A stretch of DNA of 64,000 bases from Heracleum sosnowskyi (lineage: Eukaryota > Streptophyta > Magnoliopsida > Apiales > Apiaceae). Positions 11,053 to 22,847 of the stretch are shown piece by piece. The position numbers were made by a program, and so were the translations under genes. Location: the NCBI GenBank assembly GCA_030848705.1, contig JAUIZM010000019.1:1550001-1614000 (forward strand), written 5' to 3'. The notes beneath the pieces were generated by a model that was given only the letters and a program-made list of their open reading frames with translations, ran no database searches and was not told the origin of the DNA. The first letter of the stretch is position 1. Each line of letters begins with the position of its first letter.

Positions 11053-12125
11053 TCTTTCTATTAATAATAGCCCAACATGGGTCAATTAATTGAGTGGATT
11101 CGAACTTGGGTCTCCACAATAACTTGCACCTCCTCTTACCACCACACCACTCAATTATATGAGTTGTAAATTACACACATCATATGTGTGTCGTGCGAGT
11201 AAAGAAATATTTGGTATTATTATTATATATCTATTTTATTATAGCCCAATAAAAGCAATTATTCATGAGACATTTAATCTAATCTAAATTAGTGAGAAAT
11301 TTTATTTAATTTAAAATATCTAAATTTCCCTTGTGTTTACTCTTTTTTCTAAAAAAAAAATTGTTAATGAATGGAATCGAACTTGGGTTTATGCACTAAT
11401 TTGCTCATCTTCCTACCATAGCACTACTCAATCATACATGTTCTATATCAAACACATTATATGTATATGTGTGTGTCGCGTGAGTAGAGGAGTATTTGGT
11501 ATCTATTATTATATCGATTAACATAATCTTATAATTGGTGAGATAATTTAACTATGAGATATTTTGTGCATGATTTGAACTGACTAACTTGCCTCTGTGT
11601 TTATTATTTATTAGAAAAAGTTGTTTGTGGAAATTGAACTTGAGTTTATCTATTAACTGAAACATCTTTATATCACTATATAAAATCACAGATTTTTAGA
11701 ACTTCACGCGAAATATGTGAGTGTCATTTGATAGAAGACATTTTATTTAACTTCAAAATATATAAAATAACTACGATGCAAATTACATTTCACAAACAAG
11801 AAAATGTATCATTCGCTCAATGAGCTAAATTAGTAAAATTATGCATGTTAATGTCTTGTATGTAAGATAATCATATTTTGACATAGATCTTACACATAAC
11901 AAATATCATAAATATCGAATTTACTCATTTCTTAACTCAAAAACACATCAACCAAGGATACTTTTCAACGCTAACTATCTCACTACGGAGATCAAGTCTG
12001 GCTTTTGTACCCACAATGAGACGTCTGTCAAACGATCTATAAATTATAATAAACACCGAACTACTTAGAAGTTAAAACAATTATGCTAGATAGTGACCCG
12101 TGCCTTGCACAGGTTTTCATGCTAG
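11053..12125 (+). mobile_element. non-autonomous Helitron, family 2 (1,073 bp, unit 1)
   Basis: Starts TCTTTCTATTAATAATAGCC after an A. It ends with hairpin CCCGTGC CTT GCACAGG (one mismatch), TTTTCATG and CTAG, followed by T. Removing 11053-12125 restores GAATAAAA|TTTCAATTAAGGGGG, which matches the neighbouring tandem repeat copy at 10986-11010. This gives an internal empty-site check on both ends. No Rep/helicase is encoded. Inside are three diverged ~275-bp repeats, each with a tRNA-like B-box on the minus strand (see separate entry). Confidence 0.85.
11090..11720 (-). repeat. three diverged SINE/tRNA-like repeats inside the Helitron
   Basis: On the minus strand, CCCAAGTTCGAATCC (11097-11111) fits a Pol III B-box. 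An A-box-like stretch, GTGGTGTGGTGGTAAGAGG, lies at 11132-11150, the correct spacing upstream. A second copy is at 11373-11387 (CCCAAGTTCGATTCC) and a weaker third near 11630-11640. It looks like a tRNA-derived SINE head amplified in tandem; a real tRNA is excluded because no acceptor stem forms. Unit 2 copy: 31302-31932. Confidence 0.45.
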
Positions 12126-12519
12126 TTTCAATTAAGGGGGAAACATTGGTGTAATAGGTCGGGAAGTAATATTGGCACGTATTTTTCATTTTTTTAAAAA
12201 TAGACGTTTTTTTGAAATCTTTTAAAAAAATAGACTTAGACAACCATTATTTTTATCAACCGATGTGAAAGAGGTGATTTTTGTTACAATTTTTTAGTAG
12301 GGTCATCGAAAAATATTTTATAAAAAATCAAAATACCAATCCGGGACGAAATACTAGTTAGAGATACTAGTCAAATCAGTAGTTGACTGTTAGAATCTCA
12401 AAGAAAATAAATTATTTGTATCTGGTTAATTTGGAATATCATTAAAATAGCTACCTAATCTACGACCTGTATAACAAAATATATCTTGACATCCATAAGA
12501 TTGGATCGTCGAAAAATAT
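12126..12519. other. spacer between Helitron and CACTA repeats (unit 1)
   Basis: Starts with the resumed GGGGG/AACATTGG repeat, then AT-rich sequence with TAGACNNCG-like motifs (12185-12245). I could not place the left end of the CACTA element: no CACTACAAGAAA occurs on the plus strand here. Unit 2: 32338-32731. Confidence 0.45.
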
Positions 12520-15222
12520 TGATATGTAAAACGAGTAATTTGAATATGACAACATTGTTGTTAATAGTATTGGTATGTCACTTATTCGATAATAGTATAG
12601 TTATTATATAATGTTCGTTTAACTTCGGAATTAGTAATGTTATAATTATTAACATTTTCCTAGATAGCTAATCTTTCCTTGTAAACAAATATCAAGGATC
12701 GTACAATATATGATGTCCACATCTACAACGTGTATAACAAAATATCTGAAGTATGATCGTATTCTATCTATCAATGATATTATTATTATCATTAACCTTT
12801 ATTTAAGTGTTTTTATATATTTAACAATTTTTTATACTAAATATCCAAATAAGAGATTTATACAATAACATTGTATGAAGTGTGTAACACTTATGTAAGT
12901 ATTAAGGGCAACAAATAAAGTATTTTTTTTTTAAAATCAACGCTTTTGATATAGACAACGGTTTAGCTAAACAAAACGTTGTAACGTAAATAATCACGCA
13001 AGGATTTTATACAACAAAACCATTGTCTATATCATACAACGGTTTAACAACATAAACAATTGTTACAGAGATTATTCAACAACGAACGGATCAAAACGAA
13101 AACCCTTGTGTATATTATACAACATTTTTTGGACCAAGACCATTGTTACGTCTTACAACTTACAACACTTTGTTAAACAAAAACCATTGTCTTATACTTT
13201 TATAAAATCGAATAAACAAAACATACGTGAGTCCCGACTCACATATATAAAATTAATATAAGACAACTTAATGACGAATTTATAATTAAATTATGTCATA
13301 ATGATATGTAAAATGTGTTATTTGAATATGACAACATTATTGTTAATAGTATTGGTATGTAACTTATTCGCTAATAATATAGTTATTATATAATGTTCGT
13401 TTAACTTCGGAATTAGTAATGTTATAATTATTAACATTTTCCTAGCTAGCTAATATTTCCTTGTAAACAAATATCAAGGATCGTAAATCATACAATATAT
13501 GATGTCCACATCTACAACGTGTATAACAAAATATCTGAAGTATGATCGTATTCTATCTATCAATGATATTATTATTATCGTTATCCTTTACTTAAGTGTT
13601 TTTATATATTTAACAATTTTTTATACTAAATATCCAAATAAGAGATTTATACAATAACATTGTATGAAGTGTGTAACACTTATGTATGTATTAAGGGTAA
13701 CAAATAAAGTATTTTTTTTAAAATCAACGCTTTTGATATAGACAACGGTTTAGCTAAACAAAACGTTGTAACGTAAATAATCACGCAAGGATTTTATAAA
13801 ACGAAACCATTGTCTATATCATAGAACGGTTTAACAACATAAACAATTGTTATAGAGATTATTCAACAACGAACGGATCAAAACAAAAACCCTTGTGTAT
13901 ATTATACAACGTTTTTTGGACCAAAACCATTGTTACGTCTTACAACTTACAACACTTTGTTAAAAAAAAACCATTGTCTTATACTTTTATGAAATCGAAT
14001 AAACAAAACATACATGAGTCCCGACTCGCATATATAAAATTAATATAAGACAACTTAATGACGACTTTATAATTAAATTATGTCATAATGATATGTAAAA
14101 TGTGTTATTTGAATATGACAACATTGTTGTTAATAGTATTGGTATGTCACTTATTCGCTAATAGTATAGTTATTATATAATGTTCGTTTAACTTCGGAAT
14201 TAGTAATGTTATAATTATTAACATTTTCCTAGCTAGCTAATATTTCCTTGTAAACAAATATCAAGGATCGTAAATCATACAATATACGATGTCCACATCT
14301 ACAACGTGTATAACAAAATATCTGAAGTATGATCGTATTCTATCTATCAATGATATTATTATTATCATTAACCTTTATTTAAGTGTTTTTATATATTTAA
14401 CAATTTTTTATACTAAATATCCAAATAAGAGATTTATACAATAACATTGTATGAAGTGTGTAACACTTATGTATGTATTAAGGGCAACAAATAAAGTATT
14501 TTTTTTAAAAATCAACGCTTTTGATATAGACAACGGTTTAGCTGAACAAAACGTTGTAACGTAAATAATCACGCAAGGATTTTAAAAAACGAAACCATTA
14601 TCTATAGCATACAACGGTTTAACAACATAAACAATTGTTACAGAGATTATTCAACAACGAACGGATCAAAACGAAAACCCTTGTGTATATTATACAAATA
14701 TACAACGGGTTTTTGGAACAAAACCATTGTTAAGTCTTACAACTTACAACACTTTGTTAAACAAAAACCATTGTTTTATACTTTTATAAATTGAATAAAT
14801 AAAACAAAGTTAGTCAACATCCTAATATATAAAAATTATTATCCAATAATTTACTCACAATTTTATAATAAAATTATATCAAATTTACACAACGGTTTTT
14901 TTGCAACATTGTCTTACGTTTATTCACACAATACGACTAAGACAACCGTTGTCTCAATCCAACAACGGTTAAATTAAAACATTGTCTTAATATTATTTAG
15001 ACAAGAGTTAAAAAAACTGTTGTCTAAACCCATTCATTTGCGTCGTCTATATCCACTATTTTTCACTTTCTTAGACAACGGTTCGTAAACCGTTGTAATG
15101 TAGTGGATTAGACAATACTTTTTTGAGCCAAAAAATAACCTGCCGTCTGTTAATTTTGGGCAACACTTTTTCGGCCGTCCGTTGTCTGAAAGGTGTCGTC
15201 TGATTCAGTTTTTCTTGTAGTG
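12520..15222 (-). mobile_element. CACTA (En/Spm) terminal part with three ~785-bp repeats (unit 1)
   Basis: The minus strand starts at 15222 with CACTACAAGAAAAACTGAAT, the canonical CACTA terminus. Sub-terminal sequence is packed with ACAACGGTT/AACCGTTGT motifs, including a perfect hairpin at about 15073-15096 (ACAACGGTT CGT AAACCGTTGT). Further in, three direct repeats with anchors GAATATGACAACATTRTTGT at 12542, 13324 and 14111 have a period of 782-787 bp; the last is shortened near 14860. No transposase is seen and the opposite TIR was not found, so this is a truncated or non-autonomous element. It abuts the copia RT/RNase-H coding region at GSLLY. Confidence 0.75.
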
Positions 15223-15353
15223 TATAACAGTGAGCCAATCATTCCCCTGTAGTGAGTTACATCTACCTCAGCACCTTGATCAGGATCAAGTTTGGTAGCT
15301 GTAGCTATGGGAGTACTTGCAGTAGCCCTATCTTGCATGTTAAACCTTTTCAA
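15223..15353 (-). pseudogene. copia RT/RNase-H connection, cut by CACTA end (unit 1)
   Basis: Reads MKRFNMQD, TKLDPDQGAEVDVTHYRGMIG and SLLY, the conserved block just before copia RNase H, then runs into the CACTA terminus (ACTACAAG). RNase H, polypurine tract and 3' LTR are absent from the window. Unit 2 copy: 35434-35564. Confidence 0.85.
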
Positions 15354-15464
15354 TAAATTCCTTGTATACTTTGAATGATTGATAAAAATGCCATCATCAG
15401 TCTATTTAACTTGAAGACCAAGAAAGTAACTCATTTCTCCCATCATGCTCATTTGATATCTTGA

Positions 15465-17639
15465 CTACATAAGCTTTGAAAACTTCTCACATAGCTTATT
15501 GTTTGTTGACCCAAAAATGATATCATCAACATAAATCTGAAATAATAGCAAATCCTTACCATGATTCAAATAAAATAGAGTTTTATCAATAGTACCTCTT
15601 TTGAATCCATTTTCCAGTAAGAATTGAGCTAAGGTTTCATACCATGCTCTTGGAGCTTGCTTTAGTCCATAAAGTGCTTTATCCAACCTATAGACATGAT
15701 TTGGATATTTTGGATCAATGAAACCAGAAGGCTGTTCAACATAAACTTCTTCCTCCAGTTCACCATTTAAGAAAACACTTTTCACATCCATCTGGAAAAC
15801 CTTGAATTTCTCGTGGGCTGCATATGCCAGAAAGATCCTGATGGCTTTTAACCTTGCAACAGGAGCAAAAGTTTCAACATAGTCAATTCCTTCTTGTTGA
15901 GAATACTCCTTTGCAACTAGCCTTGCTTTATTTATGATTATTACTCCATCAGAATCAGTCTTGTTCTTAAATACCCACTTTGTACCAATAATTGACCTGT
16001 TCTTTGGTCTTGGCACTAGTTTCCAGACTTCATTTTTTTCAAATTCATTCAGTTCTTCTTGCATTGTAATAACCCAATCAGCATCCTTAAGTGCATCTTC
16101 AACTTTCTTAGGTTCCTCCTTAGATAGAAAGTTATGATAGATAAATTCATTTGCAGTTACACTTCTTGTCTTAACACCTGCATCAGGATCCCTAATTATC
16201 AAACCAGGAGTAGGATTTCTTGTCCATTTCCTTGCTGGTGGTAAGTTATTTCTTGAAGTAGATGCTCCCCCTGGATTGGTGTTGTCTTGATTTGAAGAAT
16301 TTGAGTCAGTAGAAGATCCCCCTGAATTATTGCTGTCTCCTCCTGATGAATTATCAGGATTGTCACTTGAATCAGTATCTGAAGAATTCTGTCCTGATGA
16401 TTGAGTAGACTCAGAATTAGTAGCAGTTTGCTGTTGCTCCCCCTCAACATTTGCACTGCTAATTGTGTCACCATTATTTGCATCATCAGTATTGGCACCA
16501 TCAGTATTGGGTGCATCATCAGGATTTGATGTGTCATCAGGATTTGGTGACCCATCAGTATCTGATGGAGTGTCAGTATCTGATTCTTGTTCTTCAGGTT
16601 CCTTGGTAGCTTCATTTGCAAAGATCAAACTATCATGAGAGTCTTCAGCAATTCCGGTTATCTTCTTATCATCAAAAGATACATGTATTGACTCCATGAC
16701 AGTCCTTGTTCTCAAATTAAAATCTCTGAAAGCTCTTGAGGCTGGATAACCTATGAAAATTCCCTCATCAGCCTTGGTTTCAAATTTCCCTAGCTGTTCA
16801 GGATGGGTTCTGAGAACAAAACATTTACAGCCAAACACATGCAGATGCTTCAAACTAGGTTTCTTCTCCTTGAGCATTTGATAGGGAGTTACACCATGTC
16901 TGTTTATCAGTGTGAGATTTTGAGTATAGCATGCTGTATTGACTGCTTCTGCCCAGAAATATGTAGGCAATTTAGCTTCTTCCAACATAGTTCTGCCAGC
17001 TTCAATAAGAGTTCCATTCTTTCTTTCAACTACTCTATTTTGCTGGGGTATGCCAGGATCAAATAATTGTTGAATAATTCCTTTGTATTTGCAGAACTCT
17101 TCCATCTTTGAATTCTTGAATTCAGTAGCATTATCACTTCTCAGAATCTTGACTTTATACTTTGTGCATGTCTCAATCATTCTCACATGATCCAACAGTA
17201 TTTCAGGAGTCTCATCTTTTCTGTGCAGGAAATACACCCAGGTGAATCTTGAGTATTCATCAACAATTACAAGAGTGTACCTTTTCTTACTGATGGACAT
17301 TATATTGACTGGTCCAAATAGGTCAAGATGCACCATATGATATGGTTCACCAATAGAGGATTCAGATTCACTCTTGAATGACGTCCTTCTCTGTTTAGCT
17401 TTTTGACATGCATCACAGAGTCCATCAGGAGTATACAAAGCTTTAGGCAATCCTCTAACCAAATCTTTCTTAACCAACTCATTAATGTTCCTGAAGTTGA
17501 GATGGGAAAGCTTCTTGTGCCGATTCCAACTTTCATCTACTGATCGATGCTTTACTGATGAGACAAGTAGAGGTGCCATCAATATTTGATTGAATGTTGG
17601 CTTCATAAATGTTACCATGCCTGTAGCCAGTGAGTGCAA
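15465..17639 (-). pseudogene. copia integrase-reverse transcriptase (unit 1)
   Basis: Reads the zinc-binding region (HKKLSHLNF ... LCDACQKAK), integrase core (HLDLFGPV; VDEYSRFTWVYF; LRSDNATEF; VERKNGTLIEAGRTML), a C-terminal GKFETKADEGIFIGY block, a long Asp/Ser/Asn-rich linker (about residues 350-470) and RT (ARLVAKEYSQQEG; FQMDVKSVFLNG; LYGLKQAPRAWYE; IYVDDIIFGST, the catalytic DD). This is the longer of the two copies; it stops after RT at 15465. The RNase-H connection resumes in another frame (MKRFNMQD ... YRGMIGSLLY) up to 15223, where the CACTA end interrupts it. No start codon of its own is expected. Confidence 0.88.
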
Positions 17640-17946
17640 CCTTTCCTGATGCTTTGCAGACTACTTCACAATGTGTGGAATAAAAGTTGACATGATAACC
17701 TCTGTCTGTGATTTGACTAATACTCAAGAGGTTGTGTTTTAGTCCCTTCACAAGAGCTACTTTTTCAATGATGACATTTCCAATGATTATATTGCCATAT
17801 CCCAAAGTTTGTCCAATGTTGTCATCTCCATAAGACACAGTTGGGCCAACTTTCTCTTCAAATTCTGATAACAGGGCTTTGTTTCCAGTCATGTGTACAA
17901 AGCATCCACTATCCATGACTAACACAATTTTCTTTTTACCCTGCAA
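17533..17946 (-). pseudogene. copia protease fragment (unit 1)
   Basis: Frame containing VMDSGCFVHMTGN, where the aspartic-protease triplet D-S/T-G appears as DSG, followed by VSYGDDNIGQTLGYG and LKHNLLSISQI, the standard blocks before the copia integrase. In an intact element this is one polyprotein with integrase; here it is out of frame with the integrase-RT reading frame (overlap 17533-17639) and separated from gag by in-frame stops at 17947-18205. Confidence 0.82.
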
Positions 17947-18205
17947 TCAGACAAAGACACACTAGTTAGTACATTTAAGAACCCACACTTGTTGGGGTTT
18001 TTTTACCATGCATTTTACTAAATTTAGCAGCAGAAGACTTTTTGACTTTAGCAGTCCTGACAGGATAGAGTCAATCATGATTTGCATTGTCAGTATCAGT
18101 ATTGAAAGATGCATGCTTCACATTGACATTCTTAGATTTACCAGAATTTGCACTTTTATTAAACTTAGGTAAAGGATCATAAAAGTTATGGTACAAATTA
18201 TGGTA

Positions 18206-20305
18206 TTATTCACAACTATAAATAGAATACCATTTACTACCACAATGAAAACAAGACTTCTGTGGTTTATAAAATACTAATCTATTCCTAACATCAGACC
18301 TAGGAATCTCAGTAACCTTCTTTTTATCCTTCCTGCAATCAATAGCAAGATGATTAGAGTTACCACATGTAAAGCAGCATTTTCTAGGTGCATTTAGGAT
18401 GAACTTATAATTATTCTCTTTATTAATCCCAACTTTACCATTCCTTTTTCTTTTGACAGTAGGTGTCTTTTGTTTTCCTGTTGCTTCAAACACTTTATCC
18501 TTAAGTTGTTTCTGAGACAATAAGCCTACATTCTTCTTTTCAGTTTTCTTGACAGGTTTAGACTTAGTATCTGAAACTGGTTGTGCAGAAGTAGATCCCT
18601 TTTCAAAAGTAGAATTGGGATCATTACCAAATACAAATTTAACAGGCTTAATTTTTGATTTGGTCTTGTCTATAACATGTCTATAGGTCATTGGGTTAAC
18701 TGTCTCATCTATAACAACTTTCTTTTTCAATTTCTTATCTGCATCTGACTTATACCCTATACATTCTTTCCAATTCTTAGAAGTATTGATTTCATGAAAT
18801 TTCCTTCTAGAATCTATCCAGGTTCTGATTTTCTCATTATCATACTCAAGTTCTTTTTCAAGAGCAGTACATTTAAATTGCATCTCAAGTTTCATGTGTT
18901 TAGCATTATCACACTCTCTTTGTACTTCTTGCATAAAAGAAAATTCAGCTTCTAGATGCTCATTCCTTTTCCTAAGTTCAAACATTTCAGATAAGATCCT
19001 AGCATTTTCAGCAGATTGACTTCTAAAGCTAATATGCAATGACTTTAGAAAACATCTTAACTCAGAGACAGTATTAGTATCAAAATCAAAAACAATACTT
19101 GATACCTTTTCATCAGGAACAACAATCTCATCAGTATTGGCCATTAGGGCATAGGTGACCACCTCAGTATCAGATTCTGAGGAAGAGTCCATCCAATCCT
19201 TGCTTGATATGATGAGTGCTTTAGCCTTCTTGTACTCAGTTGCAAAGTTCCCCATTCCATTACACTTGTAACACCTTATCTTTGACTTGTCAAATTTGGT
19301 GTTCTTGTTGTCCTTCCTGTTGTACTTATCTTTGTCAGCATTGAAGGTCTTTTTCTGAAAGTTGCCTTGTCTTCTAGCTTTCCTGAACTTCATCTTCTTG
19401 AATCCCTTGACAATCATAGCAACCATCTCTTGCATGTCAGAGTCAGTAGAATCATCATCAGTATTGGCATCAGGATTGCCATCAGTATCTGATGACGAGT
19501 CATCAGGATCTGACTCCACCATTCTTGATTTTCCTCTAGAGACCTCCACAGCTTTTCCTTTTGATTTTGCCTCTACATTCAAGGCTACAGATTTTGCCTT
19601 GCTGCTTTTCTTGTTCTTTCTTTGTTGAACCTCTAGATCATAGGTTCTTAGCATCCCATAAACCTCATTAAGAGACACAGTGTTTAGATCATACTGATGC
19701 CTAATGATAAAAGTTTGAGTATCCCATTCTTCAGGTAAAGCTCTCAGAAACTTGGTGTTTGACTCTTCAGCTACATACTCTTTGCCAACTAGAGATAGAT
19801 TGTTCAGTAGAGTCGGGAATCTATCATACATGTCAGTAAGGCTTTCATTAGGTCTAGCATCAAATTGTTCATACTCTTGAATGAGTAAAGCCCTCCTGTT
19901 CTTCTTAATAGATGCAGATCCTTGGCATTGAGTTTCCAAAGTGTCCCAAATTTCCTTTGCTGACTTGCATGCAATCACCCAGTTTGACATGACAACATCA
20001 AGACTATTATGTAGAATATTCTTTACCTTTGATTCCCTGAGAACATGAGCCTTTTCTTCTGGTGTCCACTCACTCTTCACCTTGATCACATAATGTTTAG
20101 GTACAGTATCTGTTTGGCCAACAATTCTCTTGGGAACATATGGTCCATCATTGATTCTGTCTATGCACTCAGGATCTGTTGCTTCCAGGTACATCAGCAT
20201 CTTCACCTTCCATGTAGGGTATTCAGATTTCTTCAGCATGGGAATTTTGATGCTTTCATATTTGAATGTCAAGAGGTTTGCAAACAGATTGTACAAACTT
20301 GTCAT
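18206..20305 (-). pseudogene. copia gag with chimeric N-terminus (unit 1)
   Basis: Long gag frame. The N-terminal domain (YPTWKVKMLMYLEATDPE ... IWDTLETQCQG ... FLRALPEEWDTQ) packages RNA in the virus-like particle. It is followed by a degenerate CCHC knuckle (CYKCNGMGNFATEYK: His changed to Asn, last Cys to Tyr), a coiled-coil-like stretch (about residues 420-500) and a second, intact knuckle (CFTCGNSNHLAIDC). The native ATG (MATFKYES) is absent. The frame opens instead at an ATG at 20305 in antisense sequence of the plus-strand copia remnant, so about 12 residues before TFKYES are a product of the tandem junction. Lacking an LTR promoter, it is probably not expressed. Confidence 0.85.
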
Positions 20306-20902
20306 TGAAATAAGTCAGTCTAAATGCTTAATTTCAAAGGCGGAGGAAACATCATAGTTATGGCATTCACGTCTTGGGCATGTCAATTTTCAAGCCATGT
20401 TAATGATGTCAAAGAATGGAATGGCATATGGTTTTCCAGATTTTATCCAACCAAAGGATATGTGTACTGGATGCTTAATATCAAAGCAAACAAAAAAACC
20501 GTTTCCTAGTGAGGCGAATTTTCATGCAAAACAGGTGTTAGAATTGGTACATGGCGACTTATGTGGACCAATATCACCGACAACAATGGGGGGAAATAGG
20601 TACTTTCTACTTTTGGTTGATGATTATAGTCAGATTATGTGGATATATATGCTGTCTAGTAAAGGTGAGGCGTTGGCAGCGTTTAAAAAATTTTGAGTGA
20701 TGGTAGAAAAGGATCCAGGGAAGGAAATTAAAGTCCTTAGGACGGACCGAGGTGGTGAATTCATGTCAAAAGAATTCACATTCTACTGTGACGATACACG
20801 GATTGTGAGACATTTCACCGCCCCCTATTCTCCACAGCAAAATGGGGTGGTTGAACGGTGAAATAGAACGGTGGCGGCCATGGATCAAACTTGTCAAACT
20901 TG
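20268..20902 (+). pseudogene. Ty1/copia remnant (unit 2 copy)
   Basis: Same fragment as at the start of unit 1, with the same stops. The single difference noticed, GATGATACA to GACGATACA near 20793, makes this copy agree with copy 3, so the T in unit 1 is the derived state. Confidence 0.85.
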
Positions 20903-22847
20903 AAAGTAAAGTACCATTTTGAGCTATAGAACAGATTTTGCAGGCCCATATTTCCCTAAAGTTTAATAGTTTGTTCCTTAACATACTTGAAAGAGAAAAT
21001 TCCGCCAACAAAATGACCAATGCAACTCAATCCCACTTCCTTCTAGCATTCTCAAAAAAACTACGGGGCAGGTTTAGAGTAGCAATACCATCACCATTAT
21101 CAACATTTGATTCAAAATCAAAATTAAATTGAGGTTGGTCGGTTAGCATTGTCATGGAAAATATTCAAAATCAAAATTAAATTGAGGTTGGTGGGTTAGC
21201 ATTGTCTTAGACAATAGATTTCCATGAAAATGGAAGAATACCACCACTAGAAGAAGGACTAACAGATTCCCCTGCAGTAGAGTTAGTATTCGAAAATCAC
21301 AAAAATACCATTTGTAACATTAACATCATTTCTTAAGTCCTCAAGAGAAACGATAGTTCTAGGTTGTACAATACCATTGTCATCAACATTTCTTCCCTGT
21401 AAAGTGGACTAAAAATCGTTAAAATCGTTAATGGATAATTCTTCGGTTCATGAAAGAAATATGGCCGGAAAAGAGAAAGAGGTGGGTGGGAAAAAAGAAA
21501 TGTGTTTAAATTATCTAGGCAGAAGATATAAACAACACATACTACGAAGAATACATTAATGTAAAATACACACAACTCCGACTTGCTTTCAATCAAGCAT
21601 CAAGAAGATTCCATTTTACTATATTCTCTGTTCTCTTTACAATTAGTCTATTCGACGTCTATTTGATTATCCTCTCAACCATACAAATTATAAAAATAAT
21701 ATAGTAACTTTTAAACCTTATTTCACATATCCATAATTATGACATACATGTCTTCTTGGTGTATAGAATTGACAACATCCAGTATATTTATATCCACACG
21801 TGTTACTTTTTTTGAGGATATTTTTCCATATTGGCATCATCACTCTAAAGCTCAGGATTATTATAGGTTCATCATCTATCACTTTAAAAAATTTCAAAAT
21901 CATGTTAAGATAATTCTTTCCCCTCGTTATCACCTCATATAACTCCCACAAAATCTCATCAAATACATTTGTCAAAATAATTACTTTCTCATGATATAAA
22001 TCATTCACTACCTACCTCAAGCTCCATCCCATTCCACATCAAACTTAAATACTTAACTCATCAAATCTAATTAATATCCACCTATATCACTATCAAGCTC
22101 ATTTGCACACAAGTGCCAAAAATGTTATTACCAATCCCCAATAAATCCACTAGGTCTTAGCATAATTTACCGCACCAAACTAGATATCTTTTGAAAATCC
22201 TTTATGTTTCGCCTATTATTGGACACAAAATTATTAGGTAATTGGAGTCATCACGGGAAGCATTGCACTAATTACATAGCAAGAGTCAGAATGATTGTTT
22301 AATAGCTAAAGGTTGTAATCAAGAAAAATGAGCGCATGTTGATTAAATAGTTAATCTTGTTGAAAAATGTCTCAAATTGGTCAGTCCATTAGCTCAATGT
22401 CTCAAATGTTGTCCAACATAGTTCTCTTAAACAAAAATGTCCTACGACTGAATTGCCTAATTTCGTTGACTCCAAAATCCATTTTATGTTTTTAATTTTA
22501 AATAAAGTATTCATGGTGTACAACAATCCCTTCAAGAGATTCACTTTGCTTCTTTTGTGCATTGGATTTACTATATATTGGATTTACTATACAAATGTCG
22601 ATGCACAAAATGAAAGGTATAATTATATTTTGAGATTAAGAATATTCGTTAAAATCTTATTTTATTACTTAGAGATATAAATGAAGCTCTCTCACTGAAT
22701 ATTAGTAAGTTCATGTTTGTTTTAACTTCAACTCCAAGTTGAAAGATAGGATTAGTGATAAGCGTGATCTTTATCTTAATATTGTCCCTATATTTAAGTT
22801 ATTTTTTATTGATTTGGATTGTTATTTAATAAATTATAATATTTTAT

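Larger units (their letters stand above)
56..20267. repeat. tandem array unit 1 (20,212 bp)
   Basis: Direct comparison with 20268-40480 shows near identity over the whole length; by eye I noticed only about fifteen differences. The unit starts in a plus-strand copia remnant at GTCAAGAGG and ends in minus-strand copia gag. The junction shares GTC between both parents (intact gag at 40479-40481, intact remnant at 41337-41339). Contents are annotated separately. Confidence 0.93.
15223..20267 (-). mobile_element. SIRE-type Ty1/copia element, both ends lost (unit 1)
   Basis: Minus-strand gag-pol of a copia element. The 3' end (RNase H, 3' LTR) is missing where the CACTA terminus begins at 15222; the 5' end is cut within the first gag codons by the tandem junction at 20267. 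Reading from the right, gag, protease, integrase and RT are in the usual copia order. The gag start (FKYESIKIPMLKKSEYPTWK) and the long gag C-terminus fit the SIRE/Maximus lineage. Confidence 0.87.

Noticed and set aside
11090..11160. A tRNA gene on the minus strand
   Set aside because: B-box and A-box-like stretches exist, but no acceptor or anticodon stem can be formed and the unit is tandemly repeated; SINE-like at most.
16199..16621. Methionine/isoleucine/leucine-rich ORF on the minus strand
   Set aside because: It is a frame-shifted shadow of the Asp/Ser/Asn-rich linker of the copia integrase-RT.
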